Notes: generated from the sequence alone by a model not told the origin. Shown: positions 19,414 through 28,965, counted from the first letter of the stretch. The stretch: 64,000 nt of DNA from Stenotrophomonas sp. Ste86 (GCF_024519465.1 NZ_JALJRW010000003.1:243158-307157), one strand, 5' to 3'. Translations and numbers: made by a program.

Positions 19414-19502
19414 GTATCCGCCGGTAGGCCCCTGGCGCAAATGTCCCCCGGCCGCGGGGCGGCCTCCTCCTTTATTTTGCCCAGGGGCCTACCGGCGGAT
19501 AC
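19414..19502. repeat. Long inverted repeat LIR-1 with conserved loop
   Basis: The arms 19414-19434 and 19482-19502 are perfect 21-bp inverse complements (GTATCCGCCGGTAGGCCCCTG on the left). The 47-base loop contains GCAAATGTCCCCCGG (19437-19451) and CCTCCTCCTTTATTTTGCC (19463-19481), both shared with LIR-2 at 22835-22940. It is not a GTAG REP. Confidence 0.85.
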
Positions 19503-19580
19503 AGGGCTCGGCACGGGGTACGCAGGTGGACGCCGGGCGTTTGGGCGGTGGCCGGTGGGCCGGGCGCTGGCCCCATGCTC

Positions 19581-19605
19581 TTGGAGGCGAAATAAAGGAG
19601 GAGGG
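19581..19605 (-). repeat. Half-copy of the LIR loop motif, inverted
   Basis: On the plus strand this reads TTGGAGGCGAAATAAAGGAG followed by GAGGG. It is the inverse complement of the CTCCTCCTTTATTTCGCC loop element of LIR-1 and LIR-2. Clear matching arms are not present, so it may be a decayed copy. Confidence 0.6.
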
Positions 19606-19737
19606 GGCGGCCGCAGGCCGACGCCGGAGGACCGTCGCCGGAAAGGGCATCGGGGCCCAACGCCCAACCCGCCGATGGCTGTGCGTGGAAAGCGTCATGG
19701 GACGTTTCTGTTTGCCCCGCGTATGGGCGAAGAGCCC

Positions 19738-19767
19738 AAAAAAAACGCCCCGCAATGCGGGGCGTTC
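19738..19767 (-). terminator. Rho-independent terminator of gltA
   Basis: On the minus strand an AACGCCCCGC / GCGGGGCGTT stem with a short loop is followed by a run of eight T. It lies just after the gltA stop. Confidence 0.9.
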
Positions 19768-19790
19768 TTCAAGACGAGGTACCGGGGCGA

Positions 19791-21068
<1,278 letters not shown>

Positions 21069-21413
21069 TGTGTGCGCTCCTCGAGGGAAGGCGCCCACCC
21101 AAGCGCATGGGGCAGGCACGTGAAGGAAGTCCACGATCGTTATCGTGGATCCCGCCATTATCGCACAGCAACATTTTCGACGCCCTAGGACGGAAGTCGT
21201 AGACGCCGGTACCGGCATGCGTATGGACGCACTGCGCCAGTAGCCGCAAGGGCTGCGGGGGCGCTGGACAAGAATGTCCGGATGCAGCGTTCCGCCGATG
21301 CCGCACGCCCGCCAGCTGGCGTTCAGACAGGCGCCGGCCATCCATTTTTCGCGGACACAAAAAAACAACGGCCGCCAAAGCGACCGTTGTTTTCATGCAA
21401 TTGCAGCGACAAC
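21069..21413. other. Gap between gltA and rpmE2
   Basis: The 345 bases hold the presumed gltA promoter region (an A/T-rich stretch with TTATCGTGGA near 21140 and CATTATCGCACAGC near 21160) and the rpmE2 terminator at 21359-21393. No gene is seen. Confidence 0.5.
21359..21393 (-). terminator. Terminator of rpmE2 (possibly bidirectional)
   Basis: The stem ACAACGG(T)CGC / GCGGCCGTTGT, with a four-base loop, is flanked by T runs on both strands. It lies 20 bases after the rpmE2 stop. Confidence 0.85.
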
Positions 21414-21674
21414 TCAGGCTGCGGTCGGCGCCGGCTTGCCGAAACGCTTCTGGAACTTGTCGATACGGCCGCTGGTGTCGATCACCTTGTGCTTGCCCGT
21501 ATAGAACGGATGCGAAGCCGAGGAGATTTCCACCTTGACGAGCGGGTACTCGTTGCCGTCTTCCCACTTGACCGTGTCCTTGGTGGACATGGTCGAACGG
21601 GTCAGGATCTTGAAATCAGAGGTAACGTCGTGGAAAACCACGTCGCGGTAAACAGGATGAGTATCGGCCTTCAT
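21414..21674 (-). CDS. rpmE2: 50S ribosomal protein L31, type B
   Basis: The protein has 86 residues and starts [20 protein letters not shown], with the [20 protein letters not shown] core of L31. It lacks the two CxxC zinc pairs of the type A protein, so it is the zinc-independent paralogue. In other bacteria this paralogue replaces the zinc form under zinc limitation, often under Zur control. I could not identify a Zur box with confidence. It is a single gene with its own terminator. Confidence 0.95.
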   Translation of the reverse strand: MKADTHPVYRDVVFHDVTSDFKILTRSTMSTKDTVKWEDGNEYPLVKVEISSASHPFYTGKHKVIDTSGRIDKFQKRFGKPAPTAA

Positions 21675-21786
21675 GGGCGCGCACCGTAATAAGGGCTGGT
21701 GATCAAGAGCGGCATTATAGCCCCGGATGCCGCCAAGGGCAAGCCGGGGTCATCAACCGTGCGAAAGGTCCGCCGCAGCGGCGTCG

Positions 21787-22722
21787 TCAGACGCCGAGTG
21801 CCGCCCGGACCTGGGCCTCAAAGCGCCCTTGGTCGTAGGCCATCAGCAGCTGGGTGTTGTCCGGCTGCCCGGTCTGGCGGTTCCAGTCGACAATGGTAGC
21901 ACCTCGGCTGTGCACGCCGGCCAGTTCGATGTTCAGCGGGCGCGATTCGACCCGCAGCGCGCCTTCGGGCTGCAGCGCCCAGGCCATGGCCAGGGCATCG
22001 GCGGCGAACCAGCGCTCGCCGCGGCTGTCTTCGGACCACAGGCGGGTCTGGCGCGAGATCAGCTCGTAGAAGCGGGCTTTGTCGCTGTCGGCGGCCAGCC
22101 ACTGTTCCACGTCGGCATGCAGCAGGCCGTGGGCGACGGTGGCTTCCCAGTCGGCCACTTCGATCTGCGGGAAGCCGGTGAACACGATGTGTGCCGCTTC
22201 CGGATCGAAGGCGATGTTGAACTCGGCCGCCGGGGTGATGTTGCCGTGGCAGGTCACCGCCCCGCCCATCACCAGGAAGCGCTTTACGCGCTGCGGCAGG
22301 GTCGGGTCGAGCTTCAGGGCCAGGGCGAGATTGGTAAGCGGTCCGAGTGCGACCAGGAACAGCTCGCCGGCGTATTCGTGCGAGAGGCGCAGGATTGCCA
22401 GGGCAGCGTGTTCGGCCTCGGCCTGGCGCTTGGCGGCCGGCAGGTTCACATCGCCGAAGCCGTCGGCGCCGTGCACGTGGGCGGCGTCCACCGACGGGTG
22501 CAGGAGCGGATCGGGGGTACCGGCGAACACCGGGACGTCTTCGCGGCCCGCCACTTCGCACAGCTTCAGGGCGTTGCGGACGGTGTGGTCCAGGCCCACG
22601 TTGCCGGCGGCGATGGTCAGGCCGACGATGTCGTGGCGCTCATCGGCGAAGGCCATCAACAGGGCCAGGGCATCATCGACACCCGGGTCGGTGTCGATCA
22701 ACAGCGGAATCTTCTTGCTCAT
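21787..22722 (-). CDS. Inosine/uridine-preferring nucleoside hydrolase
   Basis: The protein has 311 residues and starts MSKKIPLLIDTDPGVDDALA. The DTDPGVDD cluster at residues 10-17 is the calcium-binding signature of the IU-nucleoside hydrolase family, which splits ribonucleosides into base and ribose for salvage. Other family landmarks are GPLTNLALAL, the FLVMGGA strand and PAAEFNIAFDPEAA, which carries the catalytic-site Asn and Asp residues. The start is chosen by homology to the family N-terminus because the ribosome binding site is weak. The substrate range (pyrimidine or purine) cannot be told from sequence. The gene is single, with repeats upstream. Confidence 0.92.
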   Translation of the reverse strand: MSKKIPLLIDTDPGVDDALALLMAFADERHDIVGLTIAAGNVGLDHTVRNALKLCEVAGREDVPVFAGTPDPLLHPSVDAAHVHGADGFGDVNLPAAKRQAEAEHAALAILRLSHEYAGELFLVALGPLTNLALALKLDPTLPQRVKRFLVMGGAVTCHGNITPAAEFNIAFDPEAAHIVFTGFPQIEVADWEATVAHGLLHADVEQWLAADSDKARFYELISRQTRLWSEDSRGERWFAADALAMAWALQPEGALRVESRPLNIELAGVHSRGATIVDWNRQTGQPDNTQLLMAYDQGRFEAQVRAALGV

Positions 22723-23157
22723 CGTTGCCGTCTTGATAATCGGCAAGGGACTTTCGCACCCTGTCATGACAAATACAAGGCGGGGGCTGACCGTGGCTGC
22801 TGCCGCTTCGATTGGTCCAGCCGCGACCGGAGGGGCCGCTTCGCGGCCGGTAGGCCTTTCTGCGAATGTCCCCCGGTATCCGCCTGCGGCGGCTACCTCC
22901 TCCTTTATTTCGCCGAAAGGCCTACCGGCCGCGAAGCGGCTCGGCTTGCGGAAGGAAGGGAGCCAACCGGAGCGTTCTGGCAACGGCCTCGGGGTCCACG
23001 GATAGCCGGATAAACGAACTCAAGTTGAAGCGGGCGGTGGCAGACCGCCACCGGGGGACATTCGCTCACCCGGCTAGCGTGCCCGGCGCTCGAGCAAGCT
23101 GCTTTTGCTCGCCTCTCGAACACGTCGTCAGGGGCGTTGGCGCCAGGCTGAGGGGCT
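22723..23157. other. 435-base gap between the nucleoside hydrolase and recG, with LIR-2
   Basis: No gene is supported. The gap contains the long inverted repeat at 22835-22940 and, on the opposite strand, a further copy of its loop motif (CCGGGGGACATTCG, 23051-23064). The remainder is G/C-rich without named structure. Confidence 0.6.
22835..22940. repeat. Long inverted repeat LIR-2 with conserved loop
   Basis: The arms 22835-22860 and 22915-22940 are perfect 26-bp inverse complements, containing GGCCGGTAGGCCTTTC on the left. The 54-base loop carries GCGAATGTCCCCCGG (22862-22876) and ACCTCCTCCTTTATTTCGCC (22895-22914). Loop motifs match LIR-1 almost exactly, while the arms share only the CCGGTAGGCC core. 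The arms therefore vary while keeping perfect pairing. Confidence 0.88.
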
Positions 23158-25269
23158 CTATGCCGACGCGTAGCGCACGGCTGTGCCGATCCAGCGCCGC
23201 ACGACCTGGTCGGCCACGTCCGGGGCTTCGGCCAGCAACCGCTCGGCCAGGTCATGCACACCCGGCAGCAGGTCCGCATCGCGGGCCAGGTCGGCCATGC
23301 GGAACCCGGCCAGGCCGGTCTGCCGGGTGCCCAGCAGTTCGCCGGGGCCACGCAGCTCCAGGTCCTTCTCGGCGATGAGAAAGCCGTCGTTGGTCTGGCG
23401 CATGGTTTCGAGCCGCTCGCGCGCCATGTTCGACAACGGCGCCTGGTACAGCAGCACGCAGCGCGAGACCGCCGAGCCGCGCCCTACCCGTCCGCGCAGC
23501 TGGTGCAGCTGGGCCAGGCCGAGGCGCTCGGCATTTTCGATGATCATCAGCGACGCATTGGGCACGTCCACGCCGACCTCGATCACGGTGGTGGCCACCA
23601 GCAGGTCGATCTGCCCGGCCTTGAAGGCCACCATGGTGGCCAGCTTTTCGCTCGCCTTCAGCCGCCCGTGCACCAGGCCCACGCGCACGCCCGGCAGCAA
23701 CGCCTGCAGCGATTCGAACGTGGCCTGGGCCGGGGTGGCGTCGAGCTCTTCGCTCTCCTCGATCAGCGTGCACACCCAGTAGACCTGCTGCCCTTCGCGG
23801 CACGCCACGGCGATACGTTCGATCAGTTCCGGGCGGCGGTCATTGTTGAGCGCAACGGTCTGCACCGGGGTGCGGCCGGGCGGCAGTTCATCGATGGCCG
23901 AGACATCCAGGTCGGCGTACTCGGACATCGCCAACGTGCGCGGAATCGGGGTGGCGGTCATCACCAACTGGTGCGGCACGCTGCGTCCGTCCGCGCCCTT
24001 GTCGCGCAGCGCAAGGCGCTGATGCACACCGAAGCGGTGCTGCTCGTCGACGATGGCCAGCGCCAGGTCCTTGAACACCACGCTGTCCTGCATCAACGCA
24101 TGCGTGCCGACGACCACCTGCGCCTCGCCCGAGGCGACCTCGGCCAGCACCCGGGTGCGCGCCTTGCCGGTGACCTTGCCGGCCAGCCAGGCGGTACGCA
24201 CGCCCAGCGGTTCCAGCCAGGCGCGCAGGTTGTTCAGATGCTGCTCGGCAAGCAGCTCGGTCGGCGCGGCCAAGGCAACCTGCTTGCCCCGCTCCACCGC
24301 CAGCATCGCCGCCAACGCGGCCACCACCGTCTTGCCCGAGCCGACGTCGCCCTGCACCAGGCGCAGCATCGGATGCGCCTTGGCCAGGTCTTTGCGGATC
24401 TGTTCGAACACGCGCTGCTGCGCGCCGGTGAGCTGGAACGGCAGGCTGTCGCGCAGCTGTTTGACCAGCGCGCCGGGCCCACGCAGCGACGGCGCGTGGT
24501 GCGCCTGCAATGCCATGCGCTGGCGGCGCAGGCTGAGGTGATGGGCCAACAATTCTTCAATCGCCAGCCGTCGTTGCGCCGGGTGCCGGCCGGCTGCCAA
24601 CGCGGCCAGATCGGCATCCGGCGGCGGCCGGTGCACGGTCAGCAGCGCACTGCGCAGCGACGGCAGCCCCATCCCGGACAGCCAACCGGGCGGCAACAGC
24701 TCCAGCGTGGATTCTTCCGGCAACCGATCCAGCGCGAGCCCGATGAACCGGCGCATCGTGGCCGGCCCGACGCCGTCGACCGCGGGATAGACCGGGTCGA
24801 GGCTGTCGCCGAGTTCGTCATCGTCGTTACTGCCCATCACCCGGTAGCTGGGGTGGACGATCTCCAGCCCGAGATGCCCGGGCTTGGCGGTGCCGTAGCA
24901 GCGGATCCGCGTGCCGACGGCAAACTGCGATACCTGCTGGGCGCGGAAGTGGAAAAACCGCAGCACCAGCGTGCCGTAGGAATCATCTTCGATGGCAACC
25001 TTGAGCACCGGGCGACCACGAAAACCGCGCTCGACCGCGCTCACCCGCCCTTCCACCTGCGCCGCCACGCCCGGCTGCAACCGGGCGATGGTGGTCAGCC
25101 GGGTGCGGTCTTCATAGCGCAGCGGCAGGTGCAGCCACAGGTCCTGCAGCGAGGACAGGCCACGGGCCACCAGCTTGGCGGCCACCGCCGGGCCGATCCC
25201 GGAAAGCATCGACAACGATGCTTCCCCGGCCACGGCCAGCGCCGGTGCAGGAGCCCGTGACCGCGCCAC
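23158..25269 (-). CDS. recG: ATP-dependent DNA helicase RecG
   Basis: RecG reverses stalled replication forks and branch-migrates Holliday junctions. The chain has 703 residues from a GTG start (complement 25267-25269) that begins one base after the ridA stop. The N-terminal wedge/OB domain (about 60-190) is followed by two RecA-like domains. The Walker A motif GDVGSGKT and the DEQHRFGV box (the RecG variant of DEAD/DExH) are present, as are TATPIPRT and VGRGSAVSRC. A TRG-like region lies near the C-terminus. It appears to be co-transcribed with ridA and probably spoT. Confidence 0.96.
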   Translation of the reverse strand: MARSRAPAPALAVAGEASLSMLSGIGPAVAAKLVARGLSSLQDLWLHLPLRYEDRTRLTTIARLQPGVAAQVEGRVSAVERGFRGRPVLKVAIEDDSYGTLVLRFFHFRAQQVSQFAVGTRIRCYGTAKPGHLGLEIVHPSYRVMGSNDDDELGDSLDPVYPAVDGVGPATMRRFIGLALDRLPEESTLELLPPGWLSGMGLPSLRSALLTVHRPPPDADLAALAAGRHPAQRRLAIEELLAHHLSLRRQRMALQAHHAPSLRGPGALVKQLRDSLPFQLTGAQQRVFEQIRKDLAKAHPMLRLVQGDVGSGKTVVAALAAMLAVERGKQVALAAPTELLAEQHLNNLRAWLEPLGVRTAWLAGKVTGKARTRVLAEVASGEAQVVVGTHALMQDSVVFKDLALAIVDEQHRFGVHQRLALRDKGADGRSVPHQLVMTATPIPRTLAMSEYADLDVSAIDELPPGRTPVQTVALNNDRRPELIERIAVACREGQQVYWVCTLIEESEELDATPAQATFESLQALLPGVRVGLVHGRLKASEKLATMVAFKAGQIDLLVATTVIEVGVDVPNASLMIIENAERLGLAQLHQLRGRVGRGSAVSRCVLLYQAPLSNMARERLETMRQTNDGFLIAEKDLELRGPGELLGTRQTGLAGFRMADLARDADLLPGVHDLAERLLAEAPDVADQVVRRWIGTAVRYASA

Positions 25270-25270
25270 G

Positions 25271-25663
25271 TCAGGCCTGGTCGAGCACCATCACCGCATC
25301 GACTTCGAAGTTGGCGCCCTTGGGCAGGCCCGATACTTCGATCGTGGAGCGGGCCGGGAACGGCGCCTTGAAGTAGTCCTGCATGACCGCATTGACCTTG
25401 GCGAACTCACCCAGATCGGTCAGGTACAGGCCCAGACGCACGATCTGGTCCAGCGTACCGCCGGCTTCTTCGGCCACGGCCTTCAGGTTGTCGAACGCCC
25501 GACGCGCCTGCGCCTCGATATCGCCGGCACCGACGATGTCACCGGTGGCCGGGTCCAGCGGAATCTGGCCGGAGAAATACACGGTATTGCCGGCACGCAC
25601 GGCCTGCGAATACGGACCGATCGCGGCCGGTGCCTTGGCGCTGGTGATGATCTGGCGGGACAT
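25271..25663 (-). CDS. ridA: RidA family reactive-intermediate deaminase
   Basis: The protein has 130 residues and starts MSRQIITSAKAPAAIGPYSQ. RidA hydrolyses reactive enamine/imine intermediates released by PLP enzymes such as threonine dehydratase. Family landmarks are visible: the IGPYSQAV stretch, YFSGQIPLDP, and the PARSTIEVSGLPKGA segment with the substrate-binding Arg. The conventional position between spoT and recG is conserved in many gammaproteobacteria. No odd features. Confidence 0.95.
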   Translation of the reverse strand: MSRQIITSAKAPAAIGPYSQAVRAGNTVYFSGQIPLDPATGDIVGAGDIEAQARRAFDNLKAVAEEAGGTLDQIVRLGLYLTDLGEFAKVNAVMQDYFKAPFPARSTIEVSGLPKGANFEVDAVMVLDQA

Positions 25664-25748
25664 GGGAGCTCCAGGGGGGACAAAAATGGGCCCACCATTG
25701 TACCGCCGAAGCCAAGGCCCGAAGCCGCAATCGAAGCCGCAATCTCTG

Positions 25749-25867
25749 GTAGAGCCGACCGTTGGTCGGCTGGCCGGAGAACGACGAAGACGGTTGGTCG
25801 GCTGGCCGGAGAACGACGAAGACGGTTGGTGGGCTGGCCGGAGAATGACGAAGACGGTTGGTGGGCC
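25749..25867. repeat. GTAG REP followed by a 32-bp tandem repeat (three units)
   Basis: A complete GTAGAGCCGACCGTTGGTCG-type palindrome at 25749-25771 runs directly into three contiguous 32-bp units (25772-25803, 25804-25835, 25836-25867). Each reads GGCCGGAGAACGACGAAGAC plus a GGTTGGTSGGCY half-palindrome. The units differ at only a few positions, so the expansion is recent. Confidence 0.88.
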
Positions 25868-25903
25868 GGCCGACCGTATCGATCATTGTCGCGCACTGTG
25901 CGA

Positions 25904-26171
25904 GCAGCCGACCAACGGTCGGCGCTACCCTGGTGGTGTGCCGATTGCCCGGCGAAGAGGCGTTGGAGCCGATCATCGCCGCGCGGTCTACGGCAGCCGA
26001 CCAACGGTCGGCTCTACCTTGGTGGTGTGCCCATTGCCCGGCGAAGAGGCGTTGGAGCCGATCATCGCCGCGCGGTCTACGGCAGCCGACCAACGGTCGG
26101 CTCTACCTTCCGGTGGTGTGCCCATTGCCCGGCGAAGGGCGTCGGAGCCGATCATCGCCGCGCGGAATGCG
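25904..26171. repeat. 89-bp tandem repeat (three units) with an embedded REP, at the spoT 3' end
   Basis: Units start at 25904, 25993 and 26082. Each opens with an inverted GTAG palindrome (AGCCGACCAACGGTCGGCTC then TAC) and continues with a conserved non-palindromic part containing GTGCCCATTGCCCGGCGAAG and GAGCCGATCATCGCCGCGCG. The third unit ends three bases before the spoT stop codon, so the array forms the spoT 3' untranslated region. Confidence 0.88.
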
Positions 26172-26173
26172 GC

Positions 26174-28333
26174 TTATTGTCGGCGAACCGACTGCACCAC
26201 CGACACCCGCCGCAGCCGGCGCATTACCTCGGCCAGATGGTTGCGGTCGCGCACCTGGATATTGAACGCCAGCACCGCCGCGTTGAAATCGCGATCCAGA
26301 TAATCGACCCGCTCGATGTTGGAGTGGCTCTGCGCGATCGCCGCCGCCAGCTGCGCCAGCACGCCGGTCCCGTTCTCCACTTCCACCACCAGCGCCGTAT
26401 CGTAATCGCCCGACACCGTCGTATCCCACCCGATCGGCACCCAGCGCTCCGGCGACTTGCGCAGCTCCGCCAGGTTCGGACAGTCCAGACGATGCACCAC
26501 GATGCCCTTGCCGGCCGTGTGGTAGCCCATGATGTCGTCGCCCGGAATCGGCTGGCAGCAGTTGGCGAAGCTCACCACCCCGCGCTCGCTGCCGTTGATC
26601 AGGATCTTCTCCTGCGAATGCTTCGAGTGCCCGCCACCGCGCAGCTCGGCATAGGCCATCAACGCCTGTGCCGCCTGGTTCGGCATCCAGTTGCCCAGTG
26701 CCACTTCTGCCAGCAACGCCTCCAGACGCGGGTACCGGTGCTCGGCCAGGAACGCATCCAGCCGACCCTTCGGCAACCGCTCCAGCGAACTGTCCATCGC
26801 CTCCAGCGCGCGATCCAGCATCCGATGGCCCAGCTGCACCGCGTCCTCATGCTCCAGCTGCTTGAGCTGGTGGCGGATCGCCGTGCGCGCCTTCGAACTG
26901 ACCACGAACTCCAGCCACTGCGGCTTGGGCGTGGCCGAGCGCGCGGTGATCACTTCCACCGTCTGCCCGCTCACCAGCTTGGTGCGCAACGGCACCAGCT
27001 TCTTGTCCACCCGCGAGGCCACCGCCATGTTGCCCACGTCGGTATGCACCGCATAGGCGAAGTCCAGCGCCGTCGAGTTGCGCGGCAGGGCCAGGATCTT
27101 GCCCTTCGGCGTGAACAGATAGACCTCGTCCGGGAACAGGTCGACCTTGACGTTGTCCAGGAATTCCAGCGACGAACCGGCCGCGCGCTGCGAATCGATC
27201 AGCTCCACGATCCATGCATGCGCACGACTCTGCGCGCTGTTGGGCGAATCGCCGCCGAACTTGTAGGTCCAGTGCGCGGCCACGCCGCGCTCGGCGATCA
27301 GGTCCATTTCTTCGGTGCGGATCTGCACCTCGATCGGTGAACCGTACGGCCCGAACAGCACCGTGTGCAGCGACTGGTAGCCGTTGGCCTTGGGGATCGC
27401 GATGAAATCGCGGAAGCGCCCGTCCAGCGGCTTGAAGGTGGCATGCACCGCGCCGAGCGCGTGGTAGGCGCTGGGCACGTTGCGCACGACCAGGCGGAAG
27501 CCGAACACGTCCATGACCTGGTCGAAGGATTTGTTCTCGTCGTGCATCTTGTTGTAGATGCTCCACGGGGTCTTGATGCGACTGACCAGGCGGTGTTCCA
27601 GCCCTTCCTTGGCCAGGCGCTGGCTCAGCTGCACTTCCACCTGCGCCATTGCCTCGCGGCGTACCACCGGCTGGCTGCGGATATGTTTTTCCAGGATCGC
27701 GTGGCGCCACGGATACAACGCCTTGAAGCCCAGGTTCTGCAGCTCGCTCTTGACCAGGCTCATGCCCAGCCGCTGCGCGATGGGCGCGTAGATTTCCAGG
27801 GTTTCGCGGGCGATGCGGCCGCGCGCTTCGCGGCTCTGCGCGCCCAGCGTGCGCATGTTGTGCAGGCGGTCGGCCAGCTTGATCATGATCACGCGCAGGT
27901 CGCGCGACATCGCCAGCAGCATCTTGCGGAAGCTCTCCGCAGCCGCTTCCTGGCGATCGCGGAACTTCAGCTTGTCCAGCTTGGTCACCCCATCGACAAG
28001 CTCGGCCACCGCTTCGCCGAATTCGGCGGCCAGCGCTTCGCGGGTCAGCGGGGTGTCTTCGATGGTGTCGTGCAGGATCGCGGCGATCAGCGCTTCCACG
28101 TCCAGGCCGAGCTCTGCCAGCACCTGCGCCACGGCGACCGGATGGGTGATGTAGGGCTCGCCGGACTTCCGGGTCTGCCCGGCATGCGCGGAGGCACCGA
28201 CTTCCCAGGCACGGCGCAGCAACGGCAGTTGCTCGGGCGGCAGGTAATGCGCTGCGCGTTCGAGCTGGAGGACATAGTCAGGTACGGCCGCGCCGGGGGG
28301 CGAGGCGACCTTGGCAGTGGGGCCTGGGTTCAT
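26174..28333 (-). CDS. spoT: Bifunctional (p)ppGpp synthetase/hydrolase SpoT
   Basis: The chain has 719 residues from MNPGPTAKVASPP (ATG complementary to 28331-28333). It makes and degrades the alarmone (p)ppGpp. The N-terminal HD hydrolase domain has intact metal and catalytic motifs (His88-Asp89, then Glu92-Asp93 in HDTIEDT), so hydrolysis should work. The synthetase domain shows RFRDFIAIPKANGYQSLHT and EVQIRTEEMD. TGS (VYLFTPKGKILALPRNST), helical/zinc-finger-like (GVVSFANCCQPIPGD) and ACT domains follow in order. It is downstream of rpoZ and gmk, as in Escherichia coli. The gene ends inside a minisatellite. Confidence 0.96.
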   Translation of the reverse strand: MNPGPTAKVASPPGAAVPDYVLQLERAAHYLPPEQLPLLRRAWEVGASAHAGQTRKSGEPYITHPVAVAQVLAELGLDVEALIAAILHDTIEDTPLTREALAAEFGEAVAELVDGVTKLDKLKFRDRQEAAAESFRKMLLAMSRDLRVIMIKLADRLHNMRTLGAQSREARGRIARETLEIYAPIAQRLGMSLVKSELQNLGFKALYPWRHAILEKHIRSQPVVRREAMAQVEVQLSQRLAKEGLEHRLVSRIKTPWSIYNKMHDENKSFDQVMDVFGFRLVVRNVPSAYHALGAVHATFKPLDGRFRDFIAIPKANGYQSLHTVLFGPYGSPIEVQIRTEEMDLIAERGVAAHWTYKFGGDSPNSAQSRAHAWIVELIDSQRAAGSSLEFLDNVKVDLFPDEVYLFTPKGKILALPRNSTALDFAYAVHTDVGNMAVASRVDKKLVPLRTKLVSGQTVEVITARSATPKPQWLEFVVSSKARTAIRHQLKQLEHEDAVQLGHRMLDRALEAMDSSLERLPKGRLDAFLAEHRYPRLEALLAEVALGNWMPNQAAQALMAYAELRGGGHSKHSQEKILINGSERGVVSFANCCQPIPGDDIMGYHTAGKGIVVHRLDCPNLAELRKSPERWVPIGWDTTVSGDYDTALVVEVENGTGVLAQLAAAIAQSHSNIERVDYLDRDFNAAVLAFNIQVRDRNHLAEVMRRLRRVSVVQSVRRQ

Positions 28334-28501
28334 GGCTGGAAGACTATGCCAGCGGCGGGATAACGGCAAACATCTGAACAGGCGAACCGTCCGCGCTGCG
28401 TCGACCAACGGCGGTCGCCTACCGATGACGGTGGCGCGCGATGCGGCGAGTGACCATCTTCGCAACGCGGCATTACCCCGATGTGCCACGCCCAAACGCA
28501 G

Positions 28502-28528
28502 AACAGCCCGCCAGGGGCGGGCTGTTCA
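28502..28528 (-). terminator. Hairpin between rpoZ and spoT
   Basis: On the minus strand the stem ACAGCCCGCC / GGCGGGCTGT has a short loop and lies about 25 bases after the rpoZ stop. There is no T run, so it may be a weak terminator or a 3'-end stabiliser that lets some transcripts continue into spoT. Confidence 0.5.
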
Positions 28529-28553
28529 AACAACAACGAACGATCAGGTGCGA

Positions 28554-28853
28554 TCAGTCGTCGTTCTTGGACATGTCTTCGTCGGCGACGACTTCGGCAG
28601 CGGCCCATTCCAGTGCTTCACGCTCGGCACGTTCGCGCTCGGCCTTCTCGACTTCGTCGATCAGGGCGTTGTCGATCTTGCGGGCGGCAATTTCGCGCAG
28701 CGCCAGCACGGTCGGCTTGTCTTCGGTTTCGCTGTTGTCCAGGGTGGCCTGGACGCCATTGGCCAGCTGACGGGCGCGCTTGGACGCCATCATGACCAGT
28801 TCGAAACGGTTGTTCACGACTTCCAGACAATCTTCTACGGTGATGCGGGCCAT
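28554..28853 (-). CDS. rpoZ: RNA polymerase omega subunit
   Basis: The subunit has 99 residues starting [20 protein letters not shown], the invariant omega N-terminus, and contains [11 protein letters not shown] and the [15 protein letters not shown] helix. The ATG complementary to 28851-28853 is preceded by GGGAG; an upstream in-frame ATG is disfavoured. Omega binds the beta-prime subunit and takes part in the (p)ppGpp site of RNA polymerase. That links it functionally to spoT downstream. The acidic C-terminal tail is typical for the family. Confidence 0.97.
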   Translation of the reverse strand: MARITVEDCLEVVNNRFELVMMASKRARQLANGVQATLDNSETEDKPTVLALREIAARKIDNALIDEVEKAERERAEREALEWAAAEVVADEDMSKNDD

Positions 28854-28965
28854 GCGGGCTCCCGGCAGCCGGTGAGGGCTGCTCAATCGAATGAGGGAAA
28901 GGGGACGGATTGTACCGGCCAGGACTGGACAAAATCAAGCCAACCGGCTAGCACCCCGTTGAGAA

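Larger units (their letters stand above)
19077..19790. other. 714-base gap holding a REP remnant and long inverted repeats
   Basis: No gene is supported here. It contains a degenerate GTAG REP at 19209-19229 (GTAGCCACCCCATGGGTGG), a perfect 21-bp inverted repeat with a 47-base loop (19414-19502), and a half-copy of that loop in the opposite orientation (19581-19605). The gltA terminator is at its right end. Open frames across it are low-complexity Arg/Pro/Gly strings that arise from the palindromes. Confidence 0.7.

Noticed and set aside
21069-21368. Longer citrate synthase N-terminus
   Set aside because: The upstream codons resemble no citrate synthase, pass through a terminator, and the GTG at 21068 has a good ribosome binding site.
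25772-26171. Possible CRISPR array
   Set aside because: The 32-bp and 89-bp units are contiguous, contain REP palindromes and have no unique spacers; no cas gene is present.
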